Assembly (NCBI GenBank): GCA_026786045.1
Contig: JAJAYV010000235.1
Coordinates: 1-5,307 of the forward strand
DNA length: 5,307 nucleotides
Reading direction: 5' to 3'
Source of the DNA: Frankiaceae bacterium
GTDB lineage: Bacteria > Actinomycetota > Actinomycetes > Mycobacteriales > SCTD01
In this document: one piece after another, positions 1 through 5,307 of the stretch
How the letters are laid out: every line of letters begins with the position of its first letter
Position numbering within the stretch: the first letter of the stretch is position 1
Notes under the pieces: generated by a model
What the model saw: only the letters and a program-made list of their open reading frames with translations
What the model was told of the DNA's origin: nothing
Database searches by the model: none
Program-made: the position numbers and the translations under genes

Positions 1-396
1 CCCCACCGCGCGGCCATGCGCGTGCTGGCCCACGGGCTCGAGGGCCTGGGGGTCCTCGAGGACGCTGAGGCGGCGCTCGCCGAGGACGCCCAGCTCTACC
101 GCCGCTACACCCTGCACGGCGTCAGCCACATGCTCGGCCTCGACGTGCACGACTGCGCGCATGCCCGCTCCGAGGTCTACCGCAAGGGCCCGCTGCAGCC
201 GGGCTACGTGCTGACCGTCGAGCCGGGGCTGTACTTCCAGCCCGACGACCTCACCGTGCCAACGGACCTCCGCGGGATCGGGGTGCGGATCGAGGACGAC
301 ATCGTGGTCACCGACGGCGACCCGGTCAACCTGTCGGCAGCGCTGCCCCGCAACGCCGACGGCGTCGAGGGCTGGATGCAGGGGCTGCTGCCGTGA
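1..396 (+). CDS. pepP: Xaa-Pro aminopeptidase P (M24 family), C-terminal part; 5' end outside window
   Basis: This is the last 131 residues of a cytosolic metallopeptidase that removes an N-terminal residue preceding proline. The frame is open to the left edge, so the ATG at 16 is internal and not the start. The M24 'pita-bread' signatures are clear: HGVSHMLGLDVHD (residues 39-51 of the visible part), LTVEPGLYF (71-79) and GIGVRIEDD (92-100). By comparison with E. coli PepP, H43, E74 and E98 are metal ligands and H50 is the conserved active-site histidine. The two aspartate ligands and the creatinase-like N-terminal domain would lie upstream, outside the window. The ending, in which the metal-site strand is followed by a short tail (VNLSAALPR), is normal for the family, so the C-terminus is complete. 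The stop overlaps the GTG start of the next gene. Family assignment is firm; the exact substrate preference cannot be read from the sequence. Confidence 0.93.
   Translation, partial: PHRAAMRVLAHGLEGLGVLEDAEAALAEDAQLYRRYTLHGVSHMLGLDVHDCAHARSEVYRKGPLQPGYVLTVEPGLYFQPDDLTVPTDLRGIGVRIEDDIVVTDGDPVNLSAALPRNADGVEGWMQGLLP
380..384 (+). promoter_or_regulatory. Ribosome binding site for the biotinyl carrier gene
   Basis: AGGGG lies 8 nt before the GTG at 393, inside the end of the aminopeptidase gene. It supports GTG 393 as the start despite the overlap with the preceding stop codon. Confidence 0.5.
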
Positions 397-647
397 AGCA
401 GATCCGGGCCGAGATGGCGGCCACCGTCTGGAAGGTCGTCGCGGCCGAGGGCGACGTCGTCGGGCCTGATGACGTCCTGCTCGTCCTGGAGTCGATGAAG
501 ATGGAGATCCCCGTCGTTGCGGAGGTGGCGGGCACCGTCAGCTCGCTGCCGGTCGGCGAGGGCGGACTGGTGCAGGAGGGCGACGTCCTGGCCGTCATCG
601 GCAAGGGCTACAGCCCGCCCGGGCTCGCGCCGAAGAGGACTCCGTGA
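393..647 (+). CDS. Small biotin/lipoyl-attachment carrier protein (BCCP-like, TB7.3 type)
   Basis: This 84-residue protein consists of one biotinyl domain and nothing else. The acceptor motif ESMKMEIPV (residues 33-41) places the modified lysine at K36, in the hairpin turn expected for a biotinyl domain. The second half (VAGTVSSLPVGEGGLVQEGDVLAVI) supplies the matching strands. The size, the N-terminal 'IRAEMAATVWKVV' stretch and the ESMKMEIPV motif match, from memory, the mycobacterial biotinylated protein TB7.3 (Rv3221c). Such carriers hold carboxybiotin for acyl-CoA carboxylases in the cytosol and are biotinylated by BirA. No carboxylase or carboxyltransferase subunit is in the window, so its partner is unknown. 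The GTG start shares GTGA with the upstream stop, and its own stop overlaps the next GTG, so it is the middle gene of a coupled run. The last ~14 residues (after AVIGKG) are Pro/Gly/Lys-rich and look like a loose tail. A lipoyl rather than biotin role is less likely given the MKM motif. Confidence 0.93.
   Translation: MKQIRAEMAATVWKVVAAEGDVVGPDDVLLVLESMKMEIPVVAEVAGTVSSLPVGEGGLVQEGDVLAVIGKGYSPPGLAPKRTP
634..639 (+). promoter_or_regulatory. Ribosome binding site for the pilT-like gene
   Basis: AGAGGA ends 4 nt before the GTG at 644, inside the tail of the biotin carrier gene. It is a good match to the anti-Shine-Dalgarno sequence and supports GTG 644 as the start. Confidence 0.5.
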
Positions 648-1723
648 CGTCCTCGATCGAGCCCTTCCTCCGCGCTCTCGTAGAGTGCGGCGGGTCCGAC
701 CTGCACTGCAAGGTCGGCTCCCCGCCTCGGGTGCGGATCGACGGCAAGCTCCGCAAGCTGCAGACCCGAGACCTCACGGCCGCGGACACCCACCAGATGG
801 TGCGCGAGGTGCTGCGCGAGGACCTGGTCGAGGAGTTCCACAAGAGCAACGAGGCCGACTTCGCGTACGCGCTCAGCGGGGTCGGGCGCTTCCGCGTCAA
901 CGCCTTCCGCTCCCGCGGGTCCTGCGGCCTGGTGTTCCGGCGGGTCAGCGTCGGCGCGATCCCGCTGACCGACCTCGGCCTGCCGCCGGTGCTCGCGTCG
1001 CTGGCGATGGAGCCGCGCGGCCTGGTGCTGGTCACCGGCCCGACCGGCTCGGGCAAGACCACCACGCTGGCCGGGATGATCGACCACATCAACGCCAACA
1101 AGGAGGTGCACATCGTCACTATCGAGGACCCGATCGAGGTGCTGCACTTCGACAAGATGGCGATGGTCAACCAGCGCGAGGTCCGGGTCGACACCGAGGA
1201 CTTCGTGACCGCGATGCGCGCCGCGATGCGGCAGGACCCCGACGTCATCCTGATCGGCGAGATGCGCGACCACGAGACCGTCAAGGCCGGCCTCGCCGCC
1301 GCCGAGACCGGCCACTTCGTCATGTCGACGCTGCACACCACCGACGCCGCCGAGACGATCAACCGGGTCATCGACTTCTTCCCGCCGCACGAGCAGAAGC
1401 AGGTCCGCCTGGCGTTGGCCGGGGCGCTGCGCGGCATCATCTGCCAGCGCCTGGTGCCCCGCGCCGACGGCGAGGGTCGCTGCGTCGTCATGGAGATCGC
1501 CGTCAACACCGGCCGCATCGCCGACGCGATCGCCGACCCCGACAAGACGAGCACCATCCCCCAGCTCATCAGCGAGGGCACCTACTACGGGATGCAGACC
1601 TTCGACCAGCACCTGGTCTCGTTCATCCGTGACGGCGTCATCACGATGGAGGCCGCGCTGGCCGCGTCGACCTCGCCGCACGACCTGACCGTCGAGCTGC
1701 GCCGCCTCGGCCTGGTCGCCTAG
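644..1723 (+). CDS. pilT: PilT-type twitching motility ATPase (type II/IV secretion ATPase superfamily)
   Basis: At 359 residues this is the usual PilT length (about 340-370). PilT hexamers sit at the cytoplasmic base of type IV pili and use ATP to disassemble the pilus, driving retraction. The N-terminal PAS-like domain begins with the family motif GGSDLHCKVGSPPRVRIDG (16-34). The catalytic domain shows Walker A GPTGSGKT (132-139, K138), the Asp box TIEDPIEVLH (159-168), Walker B VILIGEMRD (201-209, E206) and the His box TGHFVMSTLHT (222-232, H224 and H231). The C-terminal part has the PilT-like MQTFDQHL (317-324) and then FIRDGVITMEAAL. The GEMRD and MQTFDQ motifs favour PilT over PilB/GspE, as does the lack of the tetracysteine zinc module of PilB. 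All catalytic elements are intact. No pilin, pilB, pilC or prepilin peptidase gene is in the window; the gene is coupled instead to a biotin carrier and pepP through a GTGA overlap. Whether it drives retraction here is an inference. Confidence 0.93.
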   Translation: MTSSIEPFLRALVECGGSDLHCKVGSPPRVRIDGKLRKLQTRDLTAADTHQMVREVLREDLVEEFHKSNEADFAYALSGVGRFRVNAFRSRGSCGLVFRRVSVGAIPLTDLGLPPVLASLAMEPRGLVLVTGPTGSGKTTTLAGMIDHINANKEVHIVTIEDPIEVLHFDKMAMVNQREVRVDTEDFVTAMRAAMRQDPDVILIGEMRDHETVKAGLAAAETGHFVMSTLHTTDAAETINRVIDFFPPHEQKQVRLALAGALRGIICQRLVPRADGEGRCVVMEIAVNTGRIADAIADPDKTSTIPQLISEGTYYGMQTFDQHLVSFIRDGVITMEAALAASTSPHDLTVELRRLGLVA

Positions 1724-1726
1724 TCC

Positions 1727-1747
1727 GACCCGCCGGCGCGGGCGGTC
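1727..1747. terminator. Possible bidirectional terminator hairpin between convergent genes
   Basis: Between the converging stops, GACCCGCC (1727-1734) can pair with GGCGGTC (1741-1747): seven base pairs, one bulged C and a six-base loop. It overlaps the stop codon of the minus-strand gene. There is no T-run on either strand, so it would be an atypical terminator at best. GC-rich DNA makes such pairings easily. Confidence 0.25.
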
Positions 1748-2405
1748 ACCCCGTGACGGTGCCGTGCTCGACGCAGCGGGCCGACCAGCCCGTCGGCGTC
1801 ACCTGCACCACCATCCGACGCCGGCACTGCGCGCAGTAGCGGGGCGGGTCCAGCGAGGCTGCCCGCCGGCAGGCGGCGTGTCCCTCGGGGGTGAGCTCCG
1901 AGCCGCACTGCCCGCACCACGGCGCCAGCGGCAGCGCGTAGGCCCGCAGTTGCAGGCCCGGGACCGGTGACCAGTCGAAGGACGGCGTCCGCACGAAGCC
2001 GGCCCGCTCGTACAGGCGGTGCGCGGCCGTCATCGAGTCCTGCGAGGACAGCCGCACCAGCGTGCAGCCGTCGGCACGGGCGGCGTCCAGGCAGGCCTGC
2101 ACCAGCGCCGCCCCGGCGCCCGACCCGCGGGCTTCCGGCGAGACCACCAGCATCCGGATCACCGCCTCGCCCGGCACGGCCTGCTCGGCCCAGTCCCCGC
2201 CGCGCGTGGCAACGGTGACCGCCCCGATCAGCCGGTCGTCGGCCTGCGCCACGAGCACCGTGGCGGTCTGGGCCCGGGAGCCGACCGCGCGCAGCTGCGG
2301 CTCGTACCGCTCGTCGCCGTAGCCCTCGCCGAGGTAGACCCGGGCGGTGAGCTCGGCCACCGCCGCATGATCGGCGGGCTGGGCGGTGCGGACGGTGGCA
2401 GGCAC
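1746..2405 (-). CDS. GNAT N-acetyltransferase fused to a six-cysteine, BsaP-like C-terminal domain
   Basis: This 219-residue protein has two parts. Residues 1-160 form a GNAT fold: a start typical of the family (TVRTAQPADHAAVAELT), a core strand MLVVSP (85-90), the acetyl-CoA pyrophosphate loop RGSGAG (93-98) and motif B LYERAGF (131-137). It should transfer acetyl from acetyl-CoA to an amine; the substrate is unknown. Directly after the last GNAT strand (LRAYALPL) comes a 56-residue module with CGQC (164-167), HAAC (176-179), YCAQC (190-194), the block MVVQVTPTGW (198-207) and ARCVEHG (209-215). These six cysteines plus histidines could bind zinc or an iron-sulfur cluster. From memory, the pattern 'DPPRYC..C.RRM.VQVTPTGW.A.C..HG' matches the small actinobacterial biotin synthase auxiliary protein BsaP (Rv1590 in M. 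tuberculosis), normally a free-standing protein near bioB. The start is GTG at 2405. The gene is convergent with pilT (22 bp between stops) and divergent from the UvrA-like gene. GNAT assignment is firm; the tail identity is probable; a role in biotin synthesis is inference. Confidence 0.9.
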   Translation of the reverse strand: MPATVRTAQPADHAAVAELTARVYLGEGYGDERYEPQLRAVGSRAQTATVLVAQADDRLIGAVTVATRGGDWAEQAVPGEAVIRMLVVSPEARGSGAGAALVQACLDAARADGCTLVRLSSQDSMTAAHRLYERAGFVRTPSFDWSPVPGLQLRAYALPLAPWCGQCGSELTPEGHAACRRAASLDPPRYCAQCRRRMVVQVTPTGWSARCVEHGTVTG

Positions 2406-2411
2406 GATTGG

Positions 2412-2417
2412 TGTCTA
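2412..2417 (-). promoter_or_regulatory. Candidate -10 element for the GNAT gene (leaderless-type)
   Basis: On the minus strand TAGACA lies 6 nt before the GTG start at 2405, the spacing seen for leaderless actinobacterial transcripts. It deviates from TANNNT at the last base, and no convincing -35 is visible (GGACCA at the 17-nt position). The only Shine-Dalgarno candidate is a weak GGTAG overlapping the same place. Confidence 0.25.
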
Positions 2418-2432
2418 CCGCAGTCGCGCGCT

Positions 2433-2465
2433 CCTGGTCCTCGGCGTGCTCCTAGCCCCTGGTCC
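2433..2465 (+). repeat. Direct repeat CCTGGTCC in the divergent promoter region
   Basis: CCTGGTCC occurs at 2433-2440 and again at 2458-2465, 25 bp apart start to start. Each copy overlaps the position where a -35 box would be expected for one of the two divergent candidate promoters. It could be a pair of operator half-sites or chance in GC-rich DNA. Confidence 0.3.
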
Positions 2466-2482
2466 CTGCGGGGGAGCGCGGC

Positions 2483-2488
2483 TACGGT
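2483..2488 (+). promoter_or_regulatory. Candidate -10 element for the UvrA-like gene (leaderless-type)
   Basis: TACGGT fits the actinobacterial TANNNT consensus and ends 7 nt before the ATG at 2496, which would put transcription start at or next to the A of the ATG. No good Shine-Dalgarno sequence sits at a usable distance from that ATG, in keeping with a leaderless mRNA. The -35 region 17 nt upstream reads TGGTCC, a poor match to TTGACA. Confidence 0.4.
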
Positions 2489-2495
2489 GCGGCCC

Positions 2496-4877
<2,382 letters not shown>

Positions 4878-4886
4878 CCCCCCGCG

Positions 4887-5307
4887 TCATCCGAGCAGCG
4901 CCTGCACCAGCACGACGCAGCCGCCGACGGCCGCCAGCCCGAGGGTCGTCCGCCGAGCGGCCGCCTCGCTGACCCGTCGGGCCAGGGGCGCGCCCAGCAG
5001 CGCCCCCGCCCCGAGCGCCACGACGCAGCCGAGGGCGAGCGGTGCCCCGACAGACGGCAGGCCGAGCGAGGGCAGGGCCACGCAGTTAAGGCCCAGGAAG
5101 TACGCCTGCAGGCTGGCCCGCTGCACGTCGGCCCGCCAGGGCGTGGCGACCGCCCAGACCGCCACCACCGGGCCGGCGATCCCGGCGACGAGGTTCGTGG
5201 TCGCGCCGAGCACGCCGGCGCCGACCGTGCCGGCCGTGCCGTCCGCGCCCGGCCACCGGGCGCCGCGGGTCAGCAGGGCGACGCCGAGCAGGACGACCGC
5301 CCCGGCG
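4887..5307 (-). CDS. TauE/SafE-family membrane transporter, C-terminal part; 5' end outside window
   Basis: The minus-strand frame stays open to the right edge of the window, giving 139 visible residues, so the GTG at 5213 is an internal valine. The sequence is a series of Ala/Gly/Val/Leu-rich membrane segments: AVVLLGVALL at the edge, the stretch from GVLGATTNLVAGIAGP through VVAVWAVA, then YFLGLNCVALPSLGLP, the segment from APLALGCVVALGAGALLGAP, and a final LGLAAVGGCVVLVQALLG ending the protein. The loop between the first two of these regions and the third reads TPWRADVQRASLQAYF. The layout matches the second half of TauE/SafE (sulfite exporter/DUF81) proteins, which have about eight helices and 240-270 residues. 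These are inner-membrane carriers for small organic or sulfur anions, but no substrate can be assigned here. The gene converges on the UvrA-like gene with only 9 bp between stops and no visible terminator hairpin. Membrane nature is clear; the family call is probable. Confidence 0.8.
   Translation of the reverse strand, partial: AGAVVLLGVALLTRGARWPGADGTAGTVGAGVLGATTNLVAGIAGPVVAVWAVATPWRADVQRASLQAYFLGLNCVALPSLGLPSVGAPLALGCVVALGAGALLGAPLARRVSEAAARRTTLGLAAVGGCVVLVQALLG

Noticed and set aside
16..18. ATG as the start of the aminopeptidase gene
   Set aside because: The frame is open to the window edge, and a 126-residue protein would lack the N-terminal domain and the two aspartate metal ligands of the M24 fold.
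517..1632. 371-codon frame on + and the long minus frames at 595-1581 and 608-1681
   Set aside because: All overlap the pilT and biotin carrier genes, whose motifs are unambiguous. The + frame is Arg/Pro-rich shadow sequence with no recognisable domain.
2019..2495. 159-residue N-terminal extension of the UvrA-like frame upstream of 2496
   Set aside because: It runs antisense across the GNAT gene, has no UvrA-family similarity, and the family's first motifs begin only after ATG 2496. It is an open frame produced by high GC.
4878..4886. Terminator between the UvrA-like and TauE/SafE genes
   Set aside because: The spacer is only nine bases (CCCCCCGCG), and I saw no stem-loop or T-run in it or in the flanking gene ends.
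5211..5213. GTG as the start of the TauE/SafE gene
   Set aside because: The frame continues to the right edge with another hydrophobic membrane-type segment, so this codon is an internal valine.

Overview
The window is very GC-rich, and third codon positions are almost always G or C. Three of the four confidently placed starts are GTG or have a GTG alternative. The protein set points to a high-GC actinobacterium: a mycobacterial TB7.3-type biotin carrier, a cysteine-rich tail resembling the actinobacterial biotin synthase auxiliary protein, and a DrrC/UvrA2-class UvrA paralogue. I cannot name a genus. It reads as ordinary chromosome: no insertion sequence, integrase, phage gene, CRISPR array, tRNA or rRNA is visible, and coding density is nearly complete.

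Layout. Bases 1-1723 (+) hold three genes in a tight operon-like run: the 3' end of a Xaa-Pro aminopeptidase P gene (1-396), a small biotinyl carrier protein (393-647) and a PilT-type hexameric ATPase (644-1723). Each junction is a GTGA stop/start overlap, so translational coupling is likely. A convergent gene on the minus strand (1746-2405) encodes a GNAT acetyltransferase fused to a six-cysteine C-terminal domain. A 90-bp divergent spacer (2406-2495) separates it from a UvrA-like ATPase (2496-4877, +). Nine bases after that gene, a convergent TauE/SafE-family membrane protein (4887-5307, -) runs off the right edge.

How the genes relate. The operon does not form an obvious single pathway: peptide turnover, a biotin-dependent carboxylase carrier and a pilus-retraction-type motor with no pilus genes beside it. 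The most notable point is the GNAT protein. Its tail looks like a biotin synthase auxiliary protein (BsaP) domain, and it lies about 1.1 kb from a gene for a biotinylated protein. The UvrA-like gene appears to be an independent unit, probably with a leaderless transcript. No wholly undescribed system is evident; the GNAT-BsaP-like fusion and the orphan PilT coupled to a biotin carrier merit a second look.
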